From NCBI GenBank assembly GCA_963971285.1, contig OZ020246.1, forward strand, positions 11,577,217 through 11,641,216: a DNA stretch of 64,000 nt, given 5' to 3'. The notes beneath the pieces were generated by a model. It ran no database searches. It saw nothing but the letters and a program-made list of their open reading frames with translations, and was not told where the DNA came from. Below are positions 46,655-59,046 of this stretch, in pieces. The position numbers and the translations under genes are program-made. This stretch comes from Astropecten irregularis (lineage: Eukaryota; Echinodermata; Asteroidea; Paxillosida; Astropectinidae). Each line of letters begins with the position of its first letter. Position 1 is the stretch's first letter.

Positions 46655-47028
46655 ATCGTTTTGCGATGAAGTCATACCGAATTTGAATAGATGATTTTTT
46701 TTATAATTTCATTAATTATGTTGTATATGTGTATTTCTTTGTGGGGACAGATTCTGCAGACCATCCTTTCACCACTGTATCTGACTCCAGATGAGGTTGA
46801 ATTACTTGCAATTCCCTTCCCTGGCTCATTCTGACTTGTGCTGACAAATTGAAGGAACTCCTTGAGGTACAAATGAGTAAGTGACATCCACAATAAATCT
46901 TCTACATTATTGTTTGCACACTGGAAATAATGAATCAGAAAGTGCAAACAGTAAATGTAAAGTACGTTGTTATGTTAAATGTATTGGACGAGTTTTGTGC
47001 AGGAGCCGGCCAGACTACAACCGTCATA
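46655..47028. repeat. Spacer duplication, copy 2
   Basis: Partner of 45634-46028. The order of minisatellite then unique segment is the same in both copies, so the duplicated unit comprises both. After CCGTCAT the two copies diverge. Open frames of 70-91 codons here are broken in the other copy by stops and frame changes. Confidence 0.85.
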
Positions 47029-47082
47029 GCACAACAATGGGAAGACCAGTTGAGTTGCTTTTATGTCACTCGATTTGGAGCA

Positions 47083-47640
47083 TCCTCATCAGCTACATTT
47101 GGGTGTAACCTGCAGCTCGATAGCATGTTTATTTGCGGATAACTCGTCGACTACGTGTAATGCTTACTTCTGAAACTGTTACCGAGAATAAAAATTAAAG
47201 ACAAAATTTTAAACTCTAGTGTAAAAAAAAATGTCTGCTCCTAGTGCATTCTTTATGACGCCAGCTCGGCTATTTTCTCGCATAGCGTGTCGTACTATAT
47301 ACTTGGATTTTCAGCCATGAAAATGGCTTTGGAATCTGGCACAATCCATATAGTCTTGTAGAGAACATCTGCAGGTCTACGTTTTCGTACATGTTTCGGC
47401 TCGATAGCTTCAGTATTGAAGGAGAAATTTCAAACAATAGCTTACAAAAGAGTCTCATGTTGTTAGTGCAGTGTGGTTTGTGTAGCCTGTGGTGATTTAC
47501 TTGGATTTTCGGCCATGAACATGACTTTGGAATTTGGCACAGCTCATATTTTCCTGTAGAGTACATCTGGGGCTACATTTCGTGCAAGTTTCAGCTCGAT
47601 TGCCTCTGTTTTGAGGGAGAAATTTCAAACTCTAACAGAA
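47083..47640. repeat. Decayed edge monomers of array 2
   Basis: The first two to three units carry many substitutions and indels. One has TCGCATAGCGTGTCGTACTAT and TTTTCAGCCATGAAAATGG in place of the consensus, and the next lacks most of the GCCGCCTGCTCTGCCG segment. Units after about 47640 are close to consensus. Confidence 0.85.
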
Positions 47641-48065
47641 AAAAGTGTCTCATAGTCTAAGTGCAGGGTTTTTTTTGCCGCCTGCTCTGCCGTTTTGTCG
47701 CATAGCGTGTGGTGCTATACTTGGATTTTCGGCCATGAACATGACTTTGGAATTTGGCACTGCTCATACTTTCCTGTAGAGTACATCTGGGGCTACATTT
47801 CGTGCAAGTTTCAGCTCGATTGCCTCAGTATTGAGGGAGAAATTTCAAACTCTAGCAGAAAAAGTGTCTCATAGTCTAAGTGCAGGATTTTTTTGCCGAC
47901 TGCTCTGCCGTTTTGTCGCATAGCGTGTGGTGCTATACTTGGATTTTCGGCCATGAACATGACTTTGGAATTTGGCACTGCTCATACTTTCCTGTAGAGT
48001 ACATCTGGGGCTACATTTCGTGCAAGTTTCAGCTCGATTGCCTCTGTATTGAGGGAGAAATTTCA

Positions 48066-50690
48066 AACTCTAGCAGAAAAAAGTGTCTCCTAGTCTAAGC
48101 GCAGTTTTTTTGACGCGTGCTCTACCGTTTTGTCGCATAGCAAGTGGTACTATACTTGGATTTTCGGCCATGAACATGACTTTGGAATTTGGCACTGCTC
48201 ATATTTTCCTGTAGAGTACATCTGGGGCTACATTTCGTGCAAGTTTCAGCTCGATTGCCTCAGTATTGAGGGAGAAATTTTAAACTCTAGCAGAAAAAAG
48301 TGTCTCCTAGTCTAAGCGCAGTTTTTTGCCGCCTGCTCTGCCGTTTGTCGCATAGCGTGTGGTGCTATACTTGGATTTTCGGCCATGAACTTGACTTTGG
48401 AATTTGGCACAGCTCATACTTTCCTGTAGAGAACATCTGGGGCTACATTTCGTGCAAGTTTCAGCTCGATTGCCTAAGTATTGAGGGAGAAATTTCAAAC
48501 TCTAGCAGAAAAAAGTGTCTCATAGTCTAAGCGCAGTTTTTTTGCCGACTGCTCTGCCGTTTGTCGCATAGCGTGTGGTGCTATACTTGGATTTTCGGCC
48601 ATGAACATGACTTTGGAATTTGGCACAGCTCATACTTTCCTGTAGAGAACATCTGGGGCTACATTTCGTGCAAGTTTCAGCTCGATTGCCTAAGTATTGA
48701 GGGATAAATTTCAAACTCTAGCAGAAAAAAGTGTCTCCTAGTCTAAGCGCAGTTTTTTTGCCGCCTGCTCTGCCGTTTGTCGCATAGCGTGTGGTGCTAT
48801 ACTTGGATTTTCGGCCATAAACATGACTTTGGAATTTGGCACTGCTCATACTTTCCTGTAGAGTACATCTGGGGCTACATTTCGTGCAAGTTTCAGCTCG
48901 ATTGACTCAGTATTGAGGGAGAAATTTCAAACTCTAGCAGAAAAAAGTGTCTCCTTGTCTAAGCGCAGTTTTTTTGCCTCCTGCTCTGCCGTTTGTCGCA
49001 TAGCGTGTGGTGCTATACTTGGATTTTCGGCCATGAACATGACTTTGGAATTTGGCACAGCTCATACTTTCCTGTAGAGAACATCTGGGGCTACATTTCG
49101 TGCAAGTTTCAGCTCGATTGCCTAAGTATTGAGGGAGAAATTTCAAACTCTAGCAGAAAAAAGTGTCTCATAGTCTAAGTGCAGTTTTTCTGTCGACTGC
49201 TCTGCCGTTTTGTCGCATAGCGTGTGGTGCTATACTTGGATTTTCGGCCATGAACATGACTTTGGAATTTGGTACTGCTCATACTTTCCTGTAGAGAACA
49301 TCTGGGGCTACATTTCGTGCAAGTTTCAGCTCGATTGCCTAAGTATTGAGGGAGAAATTTCAAACTCTAGCAGAAAAAAGTGTCTCATAGTCTAAGTGCA
49401 GGGTTTTTTTTTCCGCGTGCTCTGCCGTTTTGTCGCATAGCGTGTGGTGCTATACTTGGATGTTCGGCCATGAACATGACTTTGGAATTTGGCACAGCTC
49501 CTACTTTCCTGTAGAGAACATCTGGGGCTACATTTCGTGCAAGTTTCAGCTCGATTGCCTAAGTATTGAGGGAGAAATTTCAAAGTCTAGCAGAAAAAAG
49601 TGTCTCATAGTCTAAGTGCAGTTTTTTTGCCGCCTGCTCTGCCGTTTGTCGCATATCGTGTGGTGCTATACTTGGATTTTCGGCCATGAACATGACTTTG
49701 GAGTTTGGCACAGCTCATACTTTCATTTAGAGTACATCTGGGGCTACATTTCGTGCAAGTTTCAGCTCGATTGCCTCTGTATTGAGGGAGAAATTTCAAA
49801 CTCTAGCAGAAAAAAGTGTCTCCTAGTCTAAGCGCAGTTTTTTTGACGCGTGCTCTACCGTTTTGTCGCATAGCAAGTGGTACTATACTTGGATTTTCGG
49901 CCATGAACATGACTTTGGAATTTGGCACTGCTCATATTTTCCTGTAGAGTACATCTGGGGCTACATTTCGTGCAAGTTTCAGCTCGATTGCCTCAGTATT
50001 GAGGGAGAAATTTTAAACTCTAGCAGAAAAAAGTGTCTCCTAGTCTAAGCGCAGTTTTTTGCCGCCTGCTCTGCCGTTTGTCGCATAGCGTGTGGTGCTA
50101 TACTTGGATTTTCGGCCATGAACTTGACTTTGGAATTTGGCACAGCTCATACTTTCCTGTAGAGAACATCTGGGGCTACATTTCGTGCAAGTTTCAGCTC
50201 GATTGCCTAAGTATTGAGGGAGAAATTTCAAACTCTAGCAGAAAAAAGTGTCTCATAGTCTAAGCGCAGTTTTTTTGCCGACTGCTCTGCCGTTTGTCGC
50301 ATAGCGTGTGGTGCTATACTTGGATTTTCGGCCATGAACATGACTTTGGAATTTGGCACAGCTCATACTTTCCTGTAGAGAACATCTGGGGCTACATTTC
50401 GTGCAAGTTTCAGCTCGATTGCCTAAGTATTGAGGGATAAATTTCAAACTCTAGCAGAAAAAAGTGTCTCCTAGTCTAAGCGCAGTTTTTTTGCCGCCTG
50501 CTCTGCCGTTTGTCGCATAGCGTGTGGTGCTATACTTGGATTTTCGGCCATAAACATGACTTTGGAATTTGGCACTGCTCATACTTTCCTGTAGAGTACA
50601 TCTGGGGCTACATTTCGTGCAAGTTTCAGCTCGATTGACTCAGTATTGAGGGAGAAATTTCAAACTCTAGCAGAAAAAAGTGTCTCCTTG
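48066..50690. repeat. 1733 bp (8-mer) duplication in array 2
   Basis: Units from about 48066 to 48955 recur 1733 bp later (49800-50690). They share the private variant CATAGCAAGTGGTACTATAC (48136 and 49869), GAACTTGACTTTGG and GCCATAAACATGAC. Confidence 0.8.
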
Positions 50691-53600
50691 TCTAAGCGCA
50701 GTTTTTTTGCCGCCTGCTCTGCCGTTTGTCGCATAGCGTGTGGTGCTATACTTGGACTTCCGGCCATGAACATGACTTTGAAATTTGGCACTGCTCATAC
50801 TTTCCTGTAGAGTACATCTGGGGCTACATTTCGTGCAAGTTTTAGCTCGATTGCCTAAGTATTGAGGGAGAAATTTCAAACTGTAGCAGAAAAAAGTGTC
50901 TCATAGTCTAAGTGCAGTTTTTCTGCCGACTGCTCTGCCGTTTTGTCGCATAGCGTGTGGTGCTATACTTGGATTTTCGGCCATGAACATGACTTTGGAA
51001 TTTGGCACAGCTCATACTTTCCTGTAGAGAACATCTGGGGCTACATTTCGTGCAAGTTTCAGCTCGATTGCCTAAGTATTGATTGGGAAATTTCAAACTC
51101 TAGCAGAAAAAAGTGTCTCCTAGTCTAAGCGCAGTTTTTTTGCCGCCTGCTCTGCCGTTTGTCGCATAGCGTGTGGTGCTATACTTGGATTTTCGGCCAT
51201 GAACATGACTTTGGAATTTGGCACTGCTCATATTTTCCTGTAGAGTACATCTGGGGCTACATTTCGTGCAAGTTTCAGCTCGATTGCCTAAGTATTGAGG
51301 GAGAAATTTCAAAGTCTAGCAGAAAAAAGTGTCTCATAGTCTAAGTGCAGTTTTTTTGCCGCCTGCTCTGCCGTTTGTCGCAAATCGTGTGGTGCTATAC
51401 TTGGATTTTCGGCCATGAACATGACTTTGGAGTTTGGCACAGCTCATACTTTCATTTAGAGTACATCTGGGGCTACATTTCGTGCAAGTTTCAGCTCGAT
51501 TGCCTCTGTATTGAGGGAGAAATTTCAAACTCTAACAGAAAAAAGTGTCTCATAGTCTAAGTGCAGGGTTTTTTTGCCGCATGCTCTGCCGTTTTGTCGC
51601 ATAGCGTGTGGTGCTATACTTGGATTTTCGGCCATGAACATGACTTTGGAATTTGGCACAGCTCCTACTTTCCTGTAGAGAACATCTGGGGCTACATTTC
51701 GTGCAAGTTTCAGCTCGATTGCCTAAGTATTGAGGGAGAAATTTCAAACTGTAGCAGAAAAAAGTGTCTCATAGTCTAAGTGCAGTTTTTCTGCCGACTG
51801 CTCTGCCGTTTTGTCGCATAGCGTGTGGTGCTATACTTGGATTTTCGGCCATGAACATGACTTTGGAATTTGGCACAGCTCCTACTTTCCTGTAGAGAAC
51901 ATCTTGGGCTACATTTCGTGCAAGTTTCAGCTCGATTGCCTCAGTATTGAGGGAGAAATTTCAAACTCTAGCAGAAAAAAGTGTCTCCTAGTCTAAGCGC
52001 AGTTTTTTTGCCGCCTGCTCTGCCGTTTGTCGCATAGCGTGTGGTGCTATACTTGGACTTCCGGCCATGAACATGACTTTGAAATTTGGCACTGCTCATA
52101 CTTTCCTGTAGAGTACATCTGGGGCTACATTTCGTGCAAGTTTTAGCTCGATTGCCTAAGTATTGAGGGAGAAATTTCAAACTGTAGCAGAAAAAAGTGT
52201 CTCATAGTCTAAGTGCAGTTTTTCTGCCGACTGCTCTGCCGTTTTGTCGCATAGCGTGTGGTGCTATACTTGGATTTTCGGCCATGAACATGACTTTGGA
52301 ATTTGGCACAGCTCATACTTTCCTGTAGAGAACATCTGGGGCTACATTTCGTGCAAGTTTCAGCTCGATTGCCTAAGTATTGATTGGGAAATTTCAAACT
52401 CTAGCAGAAAAAAGTGTCTCCTAGTCTAAGCGCAGTTTTTTTGCCGCCTGCTCTGCCGTTTGTCGCATAGCGTGTGGTGCTATACTTGGATTTTTGGCCA
52501 TGAACATGACTTTGGAATTTGGCACTGCTCATACTTTCATTTAGAGTACATCTGGGGCTACATTTCGTGCAAGTTTCAGCTCGATTGCCTCTGTATTGAG
52601 GGAGAAATTTCAAAGTCTAGCAGAAAAAAGTGTCTCATAGTCTAAGTGCAGTTTTTTTGCCGCCTGCTCTGCCGTTTGTCGCATATCGTGTGGTGCTATA
52701 CTTGGATTTTCGGCCATGAACATGACTTTGGAGTTTGGCACAGCTCATACTTTCATTTAGAGTACATCTGGGGCTACATTTCGTGCAAGTTTCAGCTCGA
52801 TTGCCTCTGTATTGAGGGAGAAATTTCAAACTCTAACAGAAAAAAGTGTCTCATAGTCTAAGTGCAGGGTTTTTTTGCCGCATGCTCTGCCGTTTTGTCG
52901 CATAGCGTGTGGTGCTATACTTGGATTTTCGGCCATGAACATGACTTTGGAATTTGGCACAGCTCCTACTTTCCTGTAGAGAACATCTGGGGCTACATTT
53001 CGTGCAAGTTTCAGCTCGATTGCCTCAGTATTGAGGGAGAAATTTCAAACTCTAGCAGAAAAAAGTGTCTCCTAGTCTAAGCGCAGTTTTTTTGCCGCCT
53101 GCTCTGCCGTTTGTCGCATAGCGTGTGGTGCTATACTTGGACTTCCGGCCATGAACATGACTTTGAAATTTGGCACTGCTCATACTTTCCTGTAGAGTAC
53201 ATCTGGGGCTACATTTCGTGCAAGTTTTAGCTCGATTGCCTAAGTATTGAGGGAGAAATTTCAAACTGTAGCAGAAAAAAGTGTCTCATAGTCTAAGTGC
53301 AGTTTTTCTGCCGACTGCTCTGCCGTTTTGTCGCATAGCGTGTGGTGCTATACTTGGATTTTCGGCCATGAACATGACTTTGGAATTTGGCACAGCTCAT
53401 ACTTTCCTGTAGAGAACATCTGGGGCTACATTTCGTGCAAGTTTCAGCTCGATTGCCTAAGTATTGATTGGGAAATTTCAAACTCTAGCAGAAAAAAGTG
53501 TCTCCTAGTCTAAGCGCAGTTTTTTTGCCGCCTGCTCTGCCGTTTGTCGCATAGCGTGTGGTGCTATACTTGGATTTTCGGCCATGAACATGACTTTGGA

Positions 53601-54820
53601 ATTTGGCACTGCTCATATTTTCCTGTAGAGTACATCTGGGGCTACATTTCGTGCAAGTTTCAGCTCGATTGCCTAAGTATTGAGGGAGAAATTTCAAAGT
53701 CTAGCAGAAAAAAGTGTCTCATAGTCTAAGTGCAGTTTTTTTGCCGCCTGCTCTGCCGTTTGTCGCAAATCGTGTGGTGCTATACTTGGATTTTCGGCCA
53801 TGAACATGACTTTGGAGTTTGGCACAGCTCATACTTTCATTTAGAGTACATCTGGGGCTACATTTCGTGCAAGTTTCAGCTCGATTGCCTCTGTATTGAG
53901 GGAGAAATTTCAAACTCTAACAGAAAAAAGTGTCTCATAGTCTAAGTGCAGGGTTTTTTTGCCGCATGCTCTGCCGTTTTGTCGCATAGCGTGTGGTGCT
54001 ATACTTGGATTTTCGGCCATGAACATGACTTTGGAATTTGGCACAGCTCCTACTTTCCTGTAGAGAACATCTGGGGCTACATTTCGTGCAAGTTTCAGCT
54101 CGATTGCCTAAGTATTGAGGGAGAAATTTCAAACTGTAGCAGAAAAAAGTGTCTCATAGTCTAAGTGCAGTTTTTCTGCCGACTGCTCTGCCGTTTTGTC
54201 GCATAGCGTGTGGTGCTATACTTGGATTTTCGGCCATGAACATGACTTTGGAATTTGGCACAGCTCCTACTTTCCTGTAGAGAACATCTTGGGCTACATT
54301 TCGTGCAAGTTTCAGCTCGATTGCCTCAGTATTGAGGGAGAAATTTCAAACTCTAGCAGAAAAAAGTGTCTCCTAGTCTAAGCGCAGTTTTTTTGCCGCC
54401 TGCTCTGCCGTTTGTCGCATAGCGTGTGGTGCTATACTTGGACTTCCGGCCATGAACATGACTTTGAAATTTGGCACTGCTCATACTTTCCTGTAGAGTA
54501 CATCTGGGGCTACATTTCGTGCAAGTTTTAGCTCGATTGCCTAAGTATTGAGGGAGAAATTTCAAACTGTAGCAGAAAAAAGTGTCTCATAGTCTAAGTG
54601 CAGTTTTTCTGCCGACTGCTCTGCCGTTTTGTCGCATAGCGTGTGGTGCTATACTTGGATTTTCGGCCATGAACATGACTTTGGAATTTGGCACAGCTCA
54701 TACTTTCCTGTAGAGAACATCTGGGGCTACATTTCGTGCAAGTTTCAGCTCGATTGCCTAAGTATTGATTGGGAAATTTCAAACTCTAGCAGAAAAAAGT
54801 GTCTCCTAGTCTAAGCGCAG
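50667..54820. repeat. 5-mer and 6-mer higher-order repeats in array 2 (1084 and 1301 bp, joint 2385 bp)
   Basis: The variant GTATTGATTGGGAAATTTC recurs at about 51075, 52376, 53460 and 54761, giving spacings of 1301, 1084 and 1301 bp. All units between about 51100 and 52430 match 53485-54820 at an offset of 2385 bp. The alternation of six and five units indicates one monomer gained or lost in an otherwise regular unit. Confidence 0.8.
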
Positions 54821-54839
54821 TTTTTTTGCCGCCTGCTCT

Positions 54840-55069
54840 GCCGTTTGTCGCATAGCGTGTGGTGCTATACTTGGATTTTTGGCCATGAACATGACTTTGG
54901 AATTTGGCACTGCTCATATTTTCCTGTAGAGTACATATGGGGCTACATTTCGTGCAAGTTTCAGCTCGATTGCCTAAGTATTGAGGGAGAAATTTCCTGT
55001 AGAGAACATCTGGGGCTACATTTCGTGCAAGTTTCAGCTCGATTGCCTAAGTATTGATTGGGAAATTTC
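54840..55069. repeat. Hybrid monomer with an internal 73 bp duplication, copy 1
   Basis: After GAGGGAGAAATTTC the sequence jumps back to CTGTAGAGAACATCTGGGGC at 54997 and repeats 73 bp up to the next AAATTTC at 55069. The junction lies in the shared TTTC, so this is a microhomology-type exchange. The same junction is present at 58973/58974. Confidence 0.9.
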
Positions 55070-55729
55070 AAACTCTAGCAGAAAAAAGTGTCTCCTAGTC
55101 TAAGCGCAGTTTTTTTGCCGCCTGCTCTGCCGTTTGTCGCATAGCGTGTGGTGCTATACTTGGATTTTTGGCCATGAACATGACTTTGGAATTTGGCACT
55201 GCTCATATTTTCCTGTAGAGTACATCTGGGGCTACATTTCGTGCAAGTTTCAGCTCGATTGCCTAAGTATTGAGGGAGAAATTTCAAACTCTAGCAGAAA
55301 AAAGTGTCTCATAGTCTAAGTGCAGTTTTTCTGCCGACTGCTCTGCCGTTTTGTCGCATAGCGTGTGGTGCTATACTTGGATTTTCGGCCATGAACATGA
55401 CTTTGGAATTTGGCACAGCTCATACTTTCCTGTAGAGAACATCTGGGGCTACATTTCGTGCAAGTTTCAGCTCGATTGCCTCAGTATTGAGGGAGAAATT
55501 TCAAACTCTAGCACTAAAAAGTGTCTCCTAGTCTAAGCGCAGTTTTTTTGCCGCCTGCTCTGCCGTTTGTCGCATAGCGTGTGGTGCTATACTTGGATTT
55601 TCGGCCATGAACATGACTTTGGAATTTGGCACAGCTCATACTTTCCTGTAGAGTACATCTGGGGCTACATTTCGTGCAAGTTTCAGCTCGATTGGCTCAG
55701 TATTGAGTGGGAAATTTCAAACTCTAGCA

Positions 55730-57725
55730 CTAAAAAGTGTCTCCTAGTCTAAGCGCAGATTGTTTGCCGCCTTCTCTGCCGTTTGTCGCATAGCGTGTGG
55801 TGCTATACTTGGATTTTCGGCCATGAACATGACTTTGGAATTTGGCACAGCTCCTTCTTTCCTGTAGAGAACATCTGGGGCTACATTTCGTGCAAGTTTC
55901 AGCTCGATTGCCTAAGTATTGAGGGAGAAATTTCAAACTCTAGCAGAAAAAAGTGTCTCATAGTCTAAGTGCAGGGTTTTTTTTGCCGCGTGCTCTGCCG
56001 TTTTGTCGCATAGCGTGTGGTGCTATACTTGGACTTCCGGCCATGAACATGACTTTGAAATTTGGCACTGCTCATACTTTCCTGTAGAGTACATCTGGGG
56101 CTACATTTCGTGCAAGTTTTAGCTCGATTGCCTAAGTATTGAGGGAGAAATTTCAAACTGTAGCAGAAAAAAGTGTCTCATAGTCTAAGTGCAGTTTTTC
56201 TGCCGACTGCTCTGCCGTTTGTCGCATAGCGTGTGGTGCTATACTTGGATTTTCGGCCATGAACATGACTTTGGAATTTGGCACTGCTCATATTTTCCTG
56301 TAGAGTACATCTGGGGCTACATTTCGTGCAAGTTTCAGCTCGATTGCCTAAGTATTGAGGGAGAAATTTCAAACTCTAGCAGAAAAAAGTGTCTCATAGT
56401 ATAAGTGCAGTTTTTCTGCCGACTGCTCTGCCGTTTTGTCGCATAGCGTGTGGTGCTATACTTGGATTTTCGGCCATGAACATGACTTTGGAATTTGGCA
56501 CAGCTCATACTTTCCTGTAGAGAACATCTGGGGCTACATTTCGTGCAAGTTTCAGCTCGATTGCCTAAGTATTGAGTGGGAAATTTCAAACTCTAGCAGA
56601 AAAAAGTGTCTCCTAGTCTAAGCGCAGTTTTTTTGCCGCCTGCTCTGCCGTTTGTCGCATAGCGTGTGGTGCTATACTTGGATTTTCGGCCATGAACATG
56701 ACTTTGGAATTTGGCACAGCTCATATTTTCCTGTAGAGTACATCTGGGGCTACATTTCGTGCAAGTTTCAGCTCGATTGCCTAAGTATTGAGGGAGAAAT
56801 TTCAAAGTCTAGCACTAAAAAGTGTCTCCTAGTCTAAGCGCAGATTGTTTGCCGCCTTCTCTGCCGTTTGTCGCATAGCGTGTGGTGCTATACTTGGATT
56901 TTCGGCCATGAACATGACTTTGGAATTTGGCACAGCTCCTTCTTTCCTGTAGAGAACATCTGGGGCTACATTTCGTGCAAGTTTCAGCTCGATTGCCTAA
57001 GTATTGAGGGAGAAATTTCAAACTCTAGCAGAAAAAAGTGTCTCATAGTCTAAGTGCAGGGTTTTTTTTGCCGCGTGCTCTGCCGTTTTGTCGCATAGCG
57101 TGTGGTGCTATACTTGGACTTCCGGCCATGAACATGACTTTGAAATTTGGCACTGCTCATACTTTCCTGTAGAGTACATCTGGGGCTACATTTCGTGCAA
57201 GTTTTAGCTCGATTGCCTAAGTATTGAGGGAGAAATTTCAAACTGTAGCAGAAAAAAGTGTCTCATAGTCTAAGTGCAGTTTTTCTGCCGACTGCTCTGC
57301 CGTTTGTCGCATAGCGTGTGGTGCTATACTTGGATTTTCGGCCATGAACATGACTTTGGAATTTGGCACTGCTCATATTTTCCTGTAGAGTACATCTGGG
57401 GCTACATTTCGTGCAAGTTTCAGCTCGATTGCCTAAGTATTGAGGGAGAAATTTCAAACTCTAGCAGAAAAAAGTGTCTCATAGTATAAGTGCAGTTTTT
57501 CTGCCGACTGCTCTGCCGTTTTGTCGCATAGCGTGTGGTGCTATACTTGGATTTTCGGCCATGAACATGACTTTGGAATTTGGCACAGCTCATACTTTCC
57601 TGTAGAGAACATCTGGGGCTACATTTCGTGCAAGTTTCAGCTCGATTGCCTAAGTATTGAGTGGGAAATTTCAAACTCTAGCAGAAAAAAGTGTCTCCTA
57701 GTCTAAGCGCAGTTTTTTTGCCGCC
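55730..57725. repeat. 1085 bp (5-mer) tandem duplication in array 2
   Basis: Units from about 55730 to 56640 recur directly at 56815-57725. They share GCAGATTGTTTGCCGCCTTC and AGCTCCTTCTTTCC. This duplication lies inside the first copy of the 3977 bp block but is not repeated after 60597, so it is probably the younger event. Confidence 0.75.
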
Positions 57726-58817
57726 TGCTCTGCCGTTTGTCGCATAGCGTGTGGTGCTATACTTGGATTTTCGGCCATGAACATGACTTTGGAATTTGGC
57801 ACAGCTCATATTTTCCTGTAGAGTACATCTGGGGCTACATTTCGTGCAAGTTTCAGCTCGATTGCCTAAGTATTGAGGGAGAAATTTCAAAGTCTAGCAG
57901 AAAAAAGTGTCTCATAGTCTAAGTGCAGTTTTTTTGCCGCCTGCTCTGCCGTTTGTCGCAAATCGTGTGGTGCTATACTTGGATTTTCGGCCATGAACAT
58001 GACTTTGGAGTTTGGCACAGCTCATACTTTCATTTAGAGTACATCTGGGGCTACATTTCGTGCAAGTTTCAGCTCGATTGCCTCTGTATTGAGGGAGAAA
58101 TTTCAAACTCTAACAGAAAAAAGTGTCTCATAGTCTAAGTGCAGGGTTTTTTTGCCGCATGCTCTGCCGTTTTGTCGCATAGCGTGTGGTGCTATACTTG
58201 GATTTTCGGCCATGAACATGACTTTGGAATTTGGCACAGCTCCTACTTTCCTGTAGAGAACATCTGGGGCTACATTTCGTGCAAGTTTCAGCTCGATTGC
58301 CTAAGTATTGAGGGAGAAATTTCAAACTGTAGCAGAAAAAAGTGTCTCATAGTCTAAGTGCAGTTTTTCTGCCGACTGCTCTGCCGTTTTGTCGCATAGC
58401 GTGTGGTGCTATACTTGGATTTTCGGCCATGAACATGACTTTGGAATTTGGCACAGCTCCTACTTTCCTGTAGAGAACATCTTGGGCTACATTTCGTGCA
58501 AGTTTCAGCTCGATTGCCTCAGTATTGAGGGAGAAATTTCAAACTCTAGCAGAAAAAAGTGTCTCCTAGTCTAAGCGCAGTTTTTTTGCCGCCTGCTCTG
58601 CCGTTTGTCGCATAGCGTGTGGTGCTATACTTGGACTTCCGGCCATGAACATGACTTTGAAATTTGGCACTGCTCATACTTTCCTGTAGAGTACATCTGG
58701 GGCTACATTTCGTGCAAGTTTTAGCTCGATTGCCTAAGTATTGAGGGAGAAATTTCAAACTGTAGCAGAAAAAAGTGTCTCATAGTCTAAGTGCAGTTTT
58801 TCTGCCGACTGCTCTGC

Positions 58818-59046
58818 CGTTTTGTCGCATAGCGTGTGGTGCTATACTTGGATTTTCGGCCATGAACATGACTTTGGAATTTGGCACTGCTCATATTTTC
58901 CTGTAGAGTACATCTGGGGCTACATTTCGTGCAAGTTTCAGCTCGATTGCCTAAGTATTGAGGGAGAAATTTCCTGTAGAGAACATCTGGGGCTACATTT
59001 CGTGCAAGTTTCAGCTCGATTGCCTAAGTATTGATTGGGAAATTTC
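58818..59046. repeat. Hybrid monomer with an internal 73 bp duplication, copy 2
   Basis: Same exchange junction as at 54996/54997, found at 58973/58974, exactly 3977 bp downstream. Confidence 0.9.

Noticed and set aside
45419-46656. Minus-strand PKPTQTQ-type repetitive proteins
   Set aside because: The 16 bp unit makes any stop-free frame open indefinitely; the peptide is the minisatellite read in codons.
46672-46947. Minus-strand 91-codon ORF with LKEFLQFVSTS, considered as a HECT C-terminal piece
   Set aside because: The likeness is short, the key downstream residues are missing, and the duplicate copy at 45634-46028 has a stop in the same place.
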